From [Phialemoniopsis] sp. UDSM-2020 (taxonomy: Eukaryota > Ascomycota > Sordariomycetes > Thyridiales > Thyridiaceae): 64,000 nucleotides of DNA. This document shows positions 43,696 through 54,545 of this stretch, piece by piece. The DNA lies in NCBI GenBank assembly GCA_018873225.1, contig JAEILZ010000004.1, forward strand, positions 744,001 to 808,000. The letters run 5' to 3'. The notes under the pieces are model-generated. The model did no database searches. It had not been told where the DNA came from and saw only the letters and a program-made list of their open reading frames with translations. The first letter of the stretch is position 1. Every line of letters starts with the position of its first letter. The position numbers and the translations under genes are program-made.

Positions 43696-45908
43696 ATGGA
43701 GGCAGGCTTGGCAATATCCGCGAGTCTGCTCTCGCCTGCGCGAAGTCCCAGTGTAGCATCAAACAGGCGGCCCCAGGCTTGCGAGCGTTGCTGGAAGCGG
43801 AAACAGAAGGTCGGTATCTCTCCGATACCCAGGCGAGCAATGTAATAACACCGCAAAGTGCGATAAGCTGAGTCCAGCATGCACCGCCTGTGCGCGTCTC
43901 GGCATCCGCTGTCATCCGAGGACGGCGGGCTTCAACGATTCGGCCGATGACGCACCGCTCTCCCACGCGTTGACATTAGAATACGTGGAAAGTTTGAGGA
44001 AAAAGGTCGAGCAGCTCGAAAGCGACCTCCAGGCTCGGCCTGCGAAGCGTCCTCGCCTGAGAGCTTCCTTTTCAGTTGGAGAAGAACAAGACCGTCCTGT
44101 GACCGACGAGACACCCACTGCGCGACATCTTCTCAGGCACGCAGGTGACCCTCCAGACCAAGCTTCGCGTTCTGTCCAACAAGATGGTCCAAGTCGCGGG
44201 TCTGATGAAGCTGTGGCGGCCGCCACCGGAGATGGGGCCGACGGCTCTGTCCGTGCCATGATGGGAGAGATTGGCCTGTTGACACGCAGTGCTATGGGCG
44301 AGCCTCGTCACGACTCCGATAAACACCCACGCCGGCTTGCCCTCGATAAAGTCATCCTTGCCACTCTGGCGTTAGACGGTCAAGAACCGACAAAAGCCAT
44401 ATCGACGACCTCAATTCCATATTTGTCCCACTCGACAGTCGGTGAGGACCCGCTGCTTGCCTTGCCTCGTGAGGAAGCTACTCGCTACCTGCGACATTAC
44501 ATAGATGAGATTGGTCTGCAGTTCCCGCATATCGACGGGGAACGTCTGATGAAGCAGTATACGAATGCGGTCGACTCTCAGATCATCAACCGTAATGTCC
44601 ATACCACACTCACTAAAGACCAATTCAACGCCTACATAGCTGTTGCCATTGGGGCCATCTTGTCCCCGCACGGCACGCGACTCAGTCCGTTGTCGGCTAA
44701 GCTTCACACTTGTGCTGTCCGCCTCGTCCCGGAAATTTTAAGGATGGGCGAGAGCCTTTTCACAATACAGTCGATCTTCAACTTGGCTCTCTATGCGACA
44801 TATGACGCAAATGGCGGGTCGGCGTGGCACTTGGTCGGATTAGCAATGAAGAAGTGTGTATCCTTGAACCTTCACAAAGAACAGAGTTTACAAACCGGGC
44901 TATCCCTGGCAGAAGCAGATGAGAGGAAACGGACCTTCTGGAGTGTCTATCTCCTCGATCGGTAAGCCTGTTGCTTTTGCAACTGACACTCTCTGTTCTG
45001 TAGCATGTATTGACGGTCTCAAGGTCGTTAAGCCAAGTGATGAATCGTCCGTTCAGCATCCAGGATGAAGACATTCTCACAGACGTGAGTGTAGGACAGG
45101 GTCCTTAACATTGGCTCTTTCTGACGACAAATGCAGCTCCCATATCAAACCGACCTTTCCACGGGCGAGGACCTATTATCCTTTCACCAACACTTGATCA
45201 CACACGCAAGGCTTGTTAGTGACTTTTTCGCCCGTACTGGCCAAGCCGCCTTGTTCGAATACAGCAATTTCTCCTTCTGGAGAGACTTTCCGCCGCTTCC
45301 CGATCAGAATTCCACTACGTCTTGTAGTCTTCAGGAGCAATTCCGGACGCAGCTGGAGTGTCGTACGCTCATACATATATCCCTGAGGCTTCTTACAACA
45401 AGCGATGAAGCTGGAACTCATAGCCAAGACATCGAAAGCATAATGGACGACACGGCGGAGACTTCTAAGATTGTCATCGAGCATATGTACAACCGCCTCG
45501 ACCAAGAGAACTTTATGGGCTCATTCATAGACGCTTACGACATTCTTGCGGCTGGGCTGATGTCTCTTTGTCTTGCCTATCGATGTCGAGGCTCGATCGG
45601 ACTGAGTTCCGGGGACAGAGTACTCCTAGCTATGGATCTTGTGAACAAATGCTCTGCTCTGATAACGTCTATAGCTGGGCGATTCACAGGGCTCTTGCCG
45701 TTCCGGAGGGTTCTGTTGGCCTTTTCAGCTTGGCTGAGGGAACGGCAGACCATGCATAATGCTGTAAGTACTACTTCGTTGGCTCAAGTTCAGAGATGCC
45801 CAGGCGCTAATGTTACAATAGAAAACAGCAGGACCACAACACATGTTGCATAGCTTACCTGAGGCTATTCCTAATAGTCTCCAGAGACTGATCAGACTGT
45901 ATATCTGA
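43696..45908 (+). CDS. Zn2Cys6 transcription factor (third), candidate cluster 2 regulator
   Basis: Five exons: 43696-43809, 43859-44961, 45024-45084, 45137-45763 and 45822-45908; 663 residues, all phases consistent. The zinc cluster ACERCWKRKQK / CDKLSPACTACARLGIRC is interrupted by the 49-bp first intron. A coiled coil (TLEYVESLRKKVEQLESDL) follows at about residues 70-90. The fungal-specific domain contains the YLRHYIDEIGLQFPHIDG segment, a SAWHLVGLAMKKCVSLNLHKEQ helix and RKRTFWSVYLLDRSLSQVMNRPFSI, the last rebuilt across introns 2 and 3. It is divergent from the cyclase gene with a CGG-N7-CCG palindrome between, making it the best candidate for reading the cluster 2 operators. Its end is 79 bp from the converging end of the next regulator gene. 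Confidence 0.92.
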
Positions 45909-45987
45909 TCAGCCTAGTCCTTCACCTGTCATTTAGTTTGCGACTGTACTAGGGTACCCTAAGCTCTTTTTCTCGCCTATACTGATG

Positions 45988-48327
45988 TTACATAGAGAAA
46001 TCTACGCCCTGAAATAGCCCCAATGGGTCGTTCATTTCACCGTAGACATACTCGTTCAATCCAGCTTGCACATTTGACCACGCGGTATCCTCGTTGAAAA
46101 AGGCCCACTCCAACAGATCGGTGTTAGATGGAGACATGTCAAATGCAGCCAGAGTCCCAGTAGTGTTTGTTCCTGCTTGGACTTGGCCAGATGCTGGGTT
46201 CAGGTCCCAGGCAGGATATTGCGTAGGGTCTTGCTGTTGAAGGTGGAAGGGTAGTGCCGTTTCGTCGTGATTAACCATGGGTTGAATTTGCGTAGCCAAT
46301 GTGTCATCGATGGATGGTACCAGGCCATTGTGTCCAAGACCTGGCGCAGTCTGCCCCAGCTTCTTTGCAACACTTCGTCGTAAGGTCTCAAATGCTGTCA
46401 CATAATGTCTTGCGTCTGGTAGCTTCGTCCCCATCTGTCTCAATGTCTCTTCACTCATGGCCAGAGCATCGAGGGCGTCCCGAATCAACTCGACCTCAAC
46501 CTTTAGAGACACAGACACGCAAAACATGACAGCTAAGCCAGCTGTGAAGACGGTGTGAAAGTAGCTCCGTGTATACGTCGCGTTACGGGCTCGGAAAAGC
46601 TCGGAGTACAGACGTATCGTTTGCATCGCAGGCTGAAGGCACAGTGTGAGGAGATTCCTAGCCGGCACGCCGTTATGCTTCGGAGCAAGATCGACGGCTT
46701 TCCTGGTGATGTGAAGGCGCTCCCGGGCCTCCAGGAGATCGTACCAAGCTTGTGATTCATAGAGGCAGCGTGACTGCTCAATGATCGGAGCAGACTGACG
46801 CCACTGTTCTAGACTTCGCAATAGTTGGTGAAGGGCTGCGTGAATATGGCCAGTCAATAGATACTGATTGGTGTCAGATGGTCTGAGAAACTTGCTAAAT
46901 TCGACGTGGCTTTGTGAAGTGATCTGTCGAAGCCGCACGCAGAGCAGAAAGACGCAGGTTTCGCTCGGCTTCATGCCGACGACGTGTGCCTGCGAGAAAG
47001 TGTCTACGTCGGAGCATGTGCTTGCAGCTGCAACAATCTCGTCATCATCTGCATCTGCCGGAAAGGCAACTTCGATATCCCGGTCCGTAATGGCAAATGG
47101 GCGGTTCAGCGTTGTGGAGCTGTACCTGTCGATCATGTAGTAGTTCCAGAATACTCGACGTTTGAGCTGTTCCTCGAGAAGATCGCCGGCGGGCTCAGAC
47201 TTTTTGTGCAAGCCCTGCTCAATGCACAGCCGCCCGCAAAGCTGGATAGTATCCCATATGGATGTTCCTGTGACAAGGCTATGAGTGGGTGTAGGATTCG
47301 ATCACCAGGTAGTTTACGTACCGATGTGATGAAAGATCCCAAAACGACATATTAAAAGCAAGTCCTGTATAGACGCTAAACCTTTTGCTAGAAAATCTGT
47401 GTCAAGATGCTGCATGGCCGAGAGATAGTACCCGAAGGGATGGTGTCGGTAGGTGCCAAGCCGGTAAGGTATGACCGAGGACACCGCCAGGATCATGAAG
47501 ACACGGAATAGGTCATGACTATTGCGTTTGCGCAAGTGTTCATCTACAGATGAGATGAAGACACGGTTGAACAGATCGTTGACATCGCGGCGAAGTAGGA
47601 AGGGGTTCTGGACATGGGATCCGTCAAGACTGTAGCAAAGTTAGCCTCGACTTGACTACCATGAAAAATCGAATTAAACAGTACTATTTCTGGAACAAAA
47701 ACCTGGCATCCTCGACTGATGGTAGCGGGTTCACATCTATGGTGCTGTCCGTTGCCTCGAGGTTCCTTCCAAGGATCAGGTCTGCATTGCTCTTTCTCCA
47801 GTCTACATCTCTGAAGAGGAGAGTCATGAAGCTATGGGCTATAATGAGTAATGAAGCACATCGCACCTGTGCGGACTTTACGTACCTGAATCCACCACCT
47901 TCAAGGCTTGTCGCAGGTACCCCCCTGGACTTGGAGATAGGTCCAGGGTCTTGATCTGCAGCGTCGGACGGCTCCGAAGCCTCGTTGTTTCCTGGGCCTT
48001 CGTGAGCAGTAGCAGACAACTCTTTATACTTTTGCTCAAGTTGATCCACATATCTTAAGGTTCATACGTCAGTCATGAGCCATTCCGACCATAGAAGTGT
48101 AAGTATGTACTCTCTTGTGATAACTCCGTGATCGTCACCGGAACCTAGGATGACACACTCCATTCCGCTCTTTACGCAGGGTGCGCATCTGGGTCGCGTG
48201 CTATCACACTAAAAGGGCTTTCGTCAGTCATGCCGAACCGTAGATCGAACATCAACGATGAGCTTACCTTCACCTTGCGTTGGTGACAAGATTGGCAAGC
48301 CGGCAGTCGTGGAAGTTTGATCTCCAT
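45988..48327 (-). CDS. Zn2Cys6 transcription factor (fourth)
   Basis: Six exons: 48327-48268, 48208-48111, 48053-47886, 47810-47685, 47629-47322 and 47267-45988; 679 residues in one continuous frame. The zinc cluster ACQSCHQRKVK / CDSTRPRCAPCVKSGMEC is split by the first intron. A short coiled coil (YVDQLEQKYKEL) follows, then the fungal-specific domain, with RDVNDLFNRVF, YRHHPFGYYLSAMQHLD, a long SIQDLLLICRFGIFHHIGTSIWDTIQLCGRLCIEQGLH segment spanning the last intron, and KRRVFWNYYMIDRYSSTTLNRPFAITDRDI. The C-terminus is rich in Gln, Asn and acidic residues and may activate transcription. It lies between the third regulator and the erythronate-dehydrogenase-like gene. Two regulators in one cluster could work as heterodimer partners or in a cascade (inference). 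Confidence 0.92.
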
Positions 48328-48788
48328 TTTTGCAGCAAGCGTGTAGGTCACGAGCAACGGCAGTTGAACTGGGCCACATAAGGTTTCTCAGGGAAATTCA
48401 GGAGTTCTTCCGGCGCATAGCCACTTTAAGAGCATCTTTGAGGCTCGTGAGAGCTCTAGTGACATGGCACAACCCTCGAGTCGCTCAAGGTCTGTTGTTG
48501 GAGTGGGTGAAGAGGCCAGGCTAGTTGTGGTTCCTTCGGACACGCTAGATGATGTGGATTCGAGTCATGTGACACAGCAAGCTTCAAACCGGAATTGCTT
48601 TACAGAAGAACAGCGTTCTTCTTGATATGGAGATTTTTTTTGTTATTTGTCTTCTATTCTAGATACTCAAGGTGAGAATCAAAAGCACCCATCTCCGGTG
48701 TACTGTCAAGACCATTGGCTGAAACACAACTGGCTGATAGACGATCTACTGCTCTTGCCTTTCCACTTGGTGAACATGCTTACAAGCC
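48328..48788. other. Intergenic, no supported gene
   Basis: 461 bp upstream of the fourth regulator and downstream of the SDR gene. It contains a single TTCGGAC half site near 48536 but no full palindrome. Confidence 0.5.
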
Positions 48789-49769
48789 TTATTGTTGAGT
48801 CTTCGTGTACTCAGCATATTCTCTTACCAGAGACTCTGCATCGTTGTCGATCTTTAGCCCAAGCTTCAGCGGTAGAGAGTAGTCGTGGTTCCAGGCCCAG
48901 CTCCTAAGCAACCTTTCTGCAGCCTCATCCGGTTCCTCCTTGATATACTTGAGCTTGTCTTCTCCGCCTACCTTGGCTAGCGCATCTAGCATCTCTTGTA
49001 CACTGGCAATCACACCAGGGATGTTGACGCCCCTGATATGAGACGGTAGGATATCCGACTTCCAATTCATGACAATGAGCAAGTTGTCGACCAGGGTCTT
49101 GGGCCCGCACAGCGTAGCCTTGAAGTCTCGGTCCTTGATTGGGATAATGCACTCCTGATCAGCCATGGGCTCGCGGATCATACCGGACAAGAAAGAGCTC
49201 GCTGCGGCCGTGGGCTTCCCGGGCCGCACTGACACGGTGGGGAAGCGCAAGGAGAAGGCATCAATGCAGCCGCGGCGGTGTAGATCGTTGATGAAGACCT
49301 CAGTCATCCACTTGTGTGCGCCGTAGGTGCCCGTCGGCGTCGGAATGGAGTCCGGCTTCACGACCTCTGGCAACGGCGGGCCGTAGACGGCGTTGGAGGA
49401 GGCGTAGACGACGCGCACGCCGCGACAGTGCTCCGACAGGTGCAGCAGCAGGTTGCGCGTGGCGTCGAGGTTCACGCGCATGGAGAGCTCCGGGTTGGCC
49501 TCGGAGCCCGAGGACATGATGCCGTGGAAGATGAAGACGGCGGACAGAGGTTGGGCGGCGGCGACGAGGGATGCCAGCGAGGAGGCATCGCACAGGTCAG
49601 CAGCGATGCACGTTGCGTTCTCTGGATGGCGCACGCCTGCCGGTACGGAGGGCGGCACGACGTCTGTGAGAATAACGCGATATTGGGGGTCGTCAAGAAG
49701 GCGGGTGGCCAGCTGGGGGCCGATGAAGCCCGAGGCGCCCGTGATGAGGATATTCTTGGCCGGAGGCAT
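48789..49769 (-). CDS. NAD-dependent epimerase/dehydratase family SDR, D-erythronate dehydrogenase (DenD)-like
   Basis: A single exon of 326 residues. It has the extended-SDR nucleotide motif NILITGASGFIG at the start, then the AVFIFHG strand, the Ser of VYASSNAVYG and the catalytic YGAHK (YxxxK). The block LRFPTVSVRPGKPTAAASSFLSGMIREP is close to the signature of the DenD group, which oxidises D-erythronate at C2 with NAD in bacteria. No membrane or targeting segment is seen. In bacteria denD sits with otnK, otnC and otnI; none of those is found near here. Its place beside a D-2-hydroxyacid dehydrogenase, an HpcH aldolase and an anion carrier supports a role on a sugar acid. Exact substrate is unknown. 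A CGGAG-N4-CTCCG palindrome lies 143 bp upstream. Confidence 0.9.
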   Translation of the reverse strand: MPPAKNILITGASGFIGPQLATRLLDDPQYRVILTDVVPPSVPAGVRHPENATCIAADLCDASSLASLVAAAQPLSAVFIFHGIMSSGSEANPELSMRVNLDATRNLLLHLSEHCRGVRVVYASSNAVYGPPLPEVVKPDSIPTPTGTYGAHKWMTEVFINDLHRRGCIDAFSLRFPTVSVRPGKPTAAASSFLSGMIREPMADQECIIPIKDRDFKATLCGPKTLVDNLLIVMNWKSDILPSHIRGVNIPGVIASVQEMLDALAKVGGEDKLKYIKEEPDEAAERLLRSWAWNHDYSLPLKLGLKIDNDAESLVREYAEYTKTQQ

Positions 49770-50476
49770 CTTAGACGTAGGAGAAGTTGAGAAGCAGGCA
49801 AGGGGTGTGAGTCAAGCTATCAGAAGAAGATGCGGTTCCCATACAGTCAGTTTCAAATTATATGATCACTTAAGAAGTAGCACCATGCGATTTCACGAGC
49901 TCCGTGGCGATCGGAGAGAACTCCGGTTCACGCGATACCTGGAAGCGGGGAAAGTGTGGGTGGTTCCGGGAGGTCATTGAAGCGAGTTCGGCGCAACATC
50001 GTCATTCTGTCGTGGGGGGCTGCCGGAGCTAGGTACACAGCCTTTTCAGTAAGGCACATCAATTGACCCTTCATTGAAATTATCTTCTTGTAAGAAGTTC
50101 AATTGCGTTCAATATGGCTGAGAATCATCAAAATGAACATCCCCGCTGGATGCCCAAGCCCTGGAGATCCGGAAATTGGGTACTTTCAGCGCTTGAGTCG
50201 CTGAAATCCAAGCCTCGAAGGCCTGAAGCAGTCTGAAATAGGGCGCTGACAGGTACATGTACGCTGTCCACTGAAGAAGTAGCGCAAAATAATTCGCCCG
50301 AGCCGGCTCCTCAACGTGCTTGCTGTCTCCACTTAAATCCACCCCGCGAGCGAGACCCCACGTTTCCAGAAATTCGATGTGCCATCATCCACACAAAGGC
50401 TCACCTCACAGTGTGGCCACGCCTCTCCAACTCCTAGAACCTATCTGTAAAGGCGTCGCAACACGCATCAGCGACC
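49770..50476. other. Divergent promoter, SDR and SRP54 genes
   Basis: 707 bp. It holds a CGGAG-AGAA-CTCCG inverted repeat at 49912-49925 near the SDR gene. The rest shows no gene; short ORFs are not protein-like. Confidence 0.55.
49912..49925. repeat. Inverted repeat CGGAG-N4-CTCCG
   Basis: Perfect 5+5 arms with CGG and CCG ends eight bases apart. It is a possible Zn2Cys6 site for the SDR gene but differs in spacing from the cluster 2 palindrome. Confidence 0.45.
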
Positions 50477-52119
50477 ATGGTTCTTCAAGATCTCGGCCGC
50501 CGTATCAACACGGCGGTCACTGACCTCACCAGGGCCCCCAACCTGGATGAGAAGGTATGCTCCATCCATTCCCCGCAGTCGCCTCTCGCGATGCGACAGC
50601 TCGGTCGCTAACTCGCCACCCACCTCGGTAGGCCTTCGACTCCATGCTCAAGGAGATCTCCGCTGCCCTCCTCGAAGCCGATGTCAACGTCAGGCTCGTT
50701 AGCCAGCTACGAAAGTCCATCAAGAGCACCGTCAACTTCAAAGACCTACCTCCCGCCGTCAACAAGAAGCGGCTCATCCAAAAGACGGTCTTCGACGAGC
50801 TCGTGCGCCTCGTCGACCCTCATGCCGAACCCTTTAAGCCCAAGAAGGGCAAGAGCAATGTCATCATGTTTGTCGGTCTGCAAGGTGCGGGTAAGACGAC
50901 GACGTGTACCAAGCTCGCGAGACACTACCAGAGCCGCGGCTTCAAAGCCTGCCTGGTTTGCGCCGATACCTTCCGTGCCGGTGCCTTCGACCAGCTGAAG
51001 CAGAACGCCACCAAGGCAAAGATCCCATACTACGGTTCGCTCACCGAGACCGACCCGGCTGTCGTCGCCAAGGAGGGTGTCGACAAGTTCAAGAAGGAGC
51101 GTTTTGAGATCATCATCGTCGATACTTCCGGAAGACACAGACAAGAGTCGGCTCTGTTCCAGGAAATGATAGACATTCAGACTGCGGTCCGGCCAGACGA
51201 GACGATCATGGTGTTGGATTCAAGTATCGGTCAGCAGGCCGAGGCCCAGGCCAAGGCTTTCAAGGAGTCGGCAGACTTTGGTGCCATCATTATCACCAAG
51301 ACTGATGGCCATGCAGCTGGTGGTGGTGCCATCTCTGCTGTCGCGGCGACACACACTCCCATCGTCTTCATCGGTACCGGCGAACACATGCTCGATCTTG
51401 AACGGTTTGCGCCTCAACAATTTATCCAGAAACTCCTCGGATATGGCGATATGGCTGGCCTGGTGGAACATGTTCAGTCGCTCAAGCTTGACCAGAAGGA
51501 GACAATCAAGCACATCAGCGAGGGTATCTTCACCATTCGTGACCTGCGCGATCAGCTCCAGAACATCATGAAGATGGGCCCTCTGTCAAAGATGGCTGGC
51601 ATGATTCCCGGCATGAGCAACATGATGCAGGGTATGGACGACGAGGAGGGCGGTGCCAAGCTCAAGCGCATGATCTACATCTGCGACTCAATGACCGACA
51701 AGGAGTTAGACTCCGACGGCAAGATGTTCATCGACCAGCCCAGCCGCATGACCAGAGTTGCTCGTGGCTCCGGCACCCACGTCCGTGAAGTCGAGGACCT
51801 CCTCACCCAACAGCGTATGATGGCTGGCATGGCCAAGAAGATGGGCGGCAACATGAAGAACATGCAGCGGGCGCAGCAGGCCATGGCGGGCGGCAACAAG
51901 CAGCAGCAGCTGGCGGCTATGCAGAAGAGGTTGCAGAGCATGGGTGGTGCTGGAGGCGCAGGTGGCATGCCAGATATGGGCAGCCTGATGAAGATGCTTG
52001 GCGGTGGAGGTGGTGGTGGCGGCATGCCGGATATGCAGGCCATGATGAGGCAGATGGGCATGGGTGGTGGCATGCCTGGCATGGGCGGTGGTCAGGGCGG
52101 TCGCGGCGGCCGGAGGTAG
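50477..52119 (+). CDS. srp54: Signal recognition particle 54 kDa subunit (SRP54)
   Basis: Two exons, 50477-50554 and 50632-52119, phase 0, 521 residues. The first exon encodes the start of the N domain ([19 protein letters not shown]), missing from the long ORF. The GTPase domain has [15 protein letters not shown] (P-loop), [18 protein letters not shown] and [11 protein letters not shown]. The M domain begins near residue 330 and has the expected [13 protein letters not shown] and [13 protein letters not shown]-contact parts. It ends in a Met/Gly-rich, low-complexity tail rich in GGMPDM repeats. SRP54 binds signal sequences and SRP RNA and drives co-translational targeting to the ER; it is essential and conserved. 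It marks the end of the accessory region and the return to housekeeping genes. Confidence 0.97.
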
Positions 52120-52559
52120 ACAAGATGTAGATCCTAGACTGTTTGTGTTTCGTTCTACTTCTTTCGTTACCCCTATATAGCGAGGCCGGCCGGGCCCAGG
52201 ACTGGATGATGGGGTGGATGCATGGCTTTGGCGTTTCTGGATGGGCGGATCCTGCACAGAGTTTGATGACCACAGAGTAATACGATATCCTACACGTACT
52301 TTATAAACTACTTGCCTCTATCGTACATTTCGCTCACGTCTATTATTGCTAAGAGACCGAGCAACCGGGTGATGACCAGTAGTTCAAGTTGTTTGGTAAG
52401 TTAGGGTTCGTCTCAACCAAGGTAGAGCATTCCCACAACGAAACACGAGCATATTATCTTGTTGCTCTGCATTTTCTTTCTTACTTGTAATGCCAGCCTC
52501 TCCCACTAGCACTACATTGCATCTCCTGCGTTGCCTTTGCGAGTTCCGCCCTAGCAACC
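52120..52559. other. Intergenic, no supported gene
   Basis: 440 bp between SRP54 and the F-box gene in the same direction; 3' flank and promoter only. Confidence 0.5.
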
Positions 52560-53828
52560 ATGTCTCCTGATTCTGACCAGGAAATGTCTCCTGATCTTGA
52601 CCAGGAAACTTCCGAGCCTCCCCAGGCCGTGTCTCAAGAGGCATCCCCCCTGTTGACTCTACCTCTCGAACTCCTCCACATGGTGCTGGACAGTCTCCCG
52701 TCCGAATCCGTCATGGCTCTATCGCTGACCTGCAGAGCCACCTACGCGATACACTTTGCCTCCGCAAAACGGCTCCTCGATCACGAAGGACTAGAGAACT
52801 TACTCATTCTACTTGAACCTGGTCTTAGCCGCCACTATTTCTATTGCCACAAGTGCACCAAGCTACACCGATTCTCGTCATACTTGTCAAGAACTCCGAG
52901 CCACAGAGGCCGCGGTCTAGACCTTACCTGCGGTAAAGATACGAATTTGGGGGTTTTGCCGCTCAACTTTCACCATGCTCGCCTCGTAATGAACTCTTAC
53001 CTTTTCGGCCCCGGTCATGGTCTCACCCTGAACTTCTTCAACCGCACACACTGGAATGGCGGGCGCGACTGGAAGGTCAAGTACTCTGCCCGAATCATCG
53101 ACGGCGAGCTGTACCTCCGCGGCACGCACAAGGTATCCATGATCAATGAACGTTTTACCTACGCCGACTTCTTCAGCTGGTCCTCCTTTGCCCGCCTTCC
53201 ACCACACCAGCTTTGTGCGCACATCTCCAAGAACTCACGAAACGATGAGGTTGGTGTCATCCTCAGTCAGCTCGCGCAAGAGCCGCCCAGCCGCGAGCCC
53301 ACGCGCGCGGGAGGCATCACGGTGCTATGCGACGACGCCCCGAACTCGTGCTCGATTTGCCCGAGCGATTTTGCAACCAGCATCAGGACTCGTCGGATAG
53401 AGCGTGGCGGCCTCGAGTTTTGCGTGTGTGACATCACAATACAGTCGTACCACCGACTGGGCCGGTGCCGGTCGCCGTTTGACCCTCCATGGACGGCCTT
53501 CTGTCGGAAGCGCGCTAAATCCTGGTCCATGGTCGTTGGACACTGTAACAAAGACCCTTTCAGACCGGGTAGTTATCCAGAGAGCCCTTGGGCTGGGCGT
53601 ATCAAGGAGCGGTGGCATGGGGGCCGGGATGAAACTGAGAGGACGACGCGGCATATGCGGCGGGCGGCTCTTGTCGATCTTGAGAGACAGTTATGCGCAC
53701 AGTGGCGGGAGGGTGAGTCTGGCGAGGACAATGATGATGAGGACTTTGAACAGAAACGACGAGAATACCCACCCTGGCTGGATCAGATACTGTGCCCTGT
53801 TCAAGGTAATTCATCATCCAAACAGTAG
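52560..53828 (+). CDS. F-box domain protein
   Basis: A single exon of 422 residues. After a short acidic repeat (MSPDSDQE then MSPDLDQE, a tandem duplication) comes an F-box at about residues 33-75: LLTLPLELLHMVLDSLPSESVMALSLTCRATYAI. A Cys pair follows (YFYCHKCTKLHRF), as in a common fungal F-box family. The rest has no known repeats such as LRR or WD40. The C-terminus is Arg/Glu-rich. F-box proteins bind Skp1 and present targets to SCF ubiquitin ligases; the target here is unknown, and some fungal members act outside SCF. A shorter model with an intron is possible, but the single frame is continuous. Confidence 0.85.
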   Translation: MSPDSDQEMSPDLDQETSEPPQAVSQEASPLLTLPLELLHMVLDSLPSESVMALSLTCRATYAIHFASAKRLLDHEGLENLLILLEPGLSRHYFYCHKCTKLHRFSSYLSRTPSHRGRGLDLTCGKDTNLGVLPLNFHHARLVMNSYLFGPGHGLTLNFFNRTHWNGGRDWKVKYSARIIDGELYLRGTHKVSMINERFTYADFFSWSSFARLPPHQLCAHISKNSRNDEVGVILSQLAQEPPSREPTRAGGITVLCDDAPNSCSICPSDFATSIRTRRIERGGLEFCVCDITIQSYHRLGRCRSPFDPPWTAFCRKRAKSWSMVVGHCNKDPFRPGSYPESPWAGRIKERWHGGRDETERTTRHMRRAALVDLERQLCAQWREGESGEDNDDEDFEQKRREYPPWLDQILCPVQGNSSSKQ

Positions 53829-54545
53829 AGATTACCGTAGCCAGAATCGACTAAAGCATTAAAGGAGGTCACACGGCTCAGTTCTGTCACCGCCATTCAT
53901 ACAGCGAACAAGACACGAGATGGACCAGTGGCTTGATCTGATGCCTCGACTTGAACGTTAATAAGACCTCTCGAGGAGGGATACAGATGGACCTAGTTAT
54001 CTTTAGCTACGAATCCAATTTCATATCAGAAGCAGGCAAAGTATCAGTGCGATGGACATTGTGCTAACTCAGTCGCTATAAAATTTTCATTTCAATTCTT
54101 TAGGCTTTGGTAGCATCTTTCATCAACATCTAGCACCAGAGGTTAGATTTTGCACTTCCTACCGTTTTACATGTCTCTGTTGACAAAGCAGGTAAAGCTG
54201 CTGATCTCAACTGAAAGTCCTCCAATCGGCAAGGGTCCCGTATTCTCTCAAACAGGACGCCCTGCTTAGGTGGTAGTAAGCGCTACAACAGCTCATGCAT
54301 GCATCCCTATCTCGGGAACCCACCCGACCGGAAGATACTGTTGCGGACAGAAGTGGAAGGTCCAGAATAGTTGCATTTTGATGCCTTACTAGTTGAGCAC
54401 TATAAGAGGGGCCACGATGCCTACTCTCGGCTAAATCCAGTCTTCCTCCAGGACTCTCAATACCGTTGCAGTCTTTATCCCCCGCCTGCCTTGCAGACCT
54501 TCCCCTAGCTTGGACATCAAGTGAGCCGAAGAAGTGAGCCCCAAT
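53829..54545. other. Intergenic promoter region of the M6 protease gene
   Basis: 717 bp, AT-richer than both flanking genes, with a TATA-like element at 54401. No other feature was seen. Confidence 0.5.
54401..54408 (+). promoter_or_regulatory. TATA-like element TATAAGAG
   Basis: TATAAGAG lies 145 bp before the protease ATG, followed by CT-rich leader sequence. It fits a core promoter. Confidence 0.5.
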
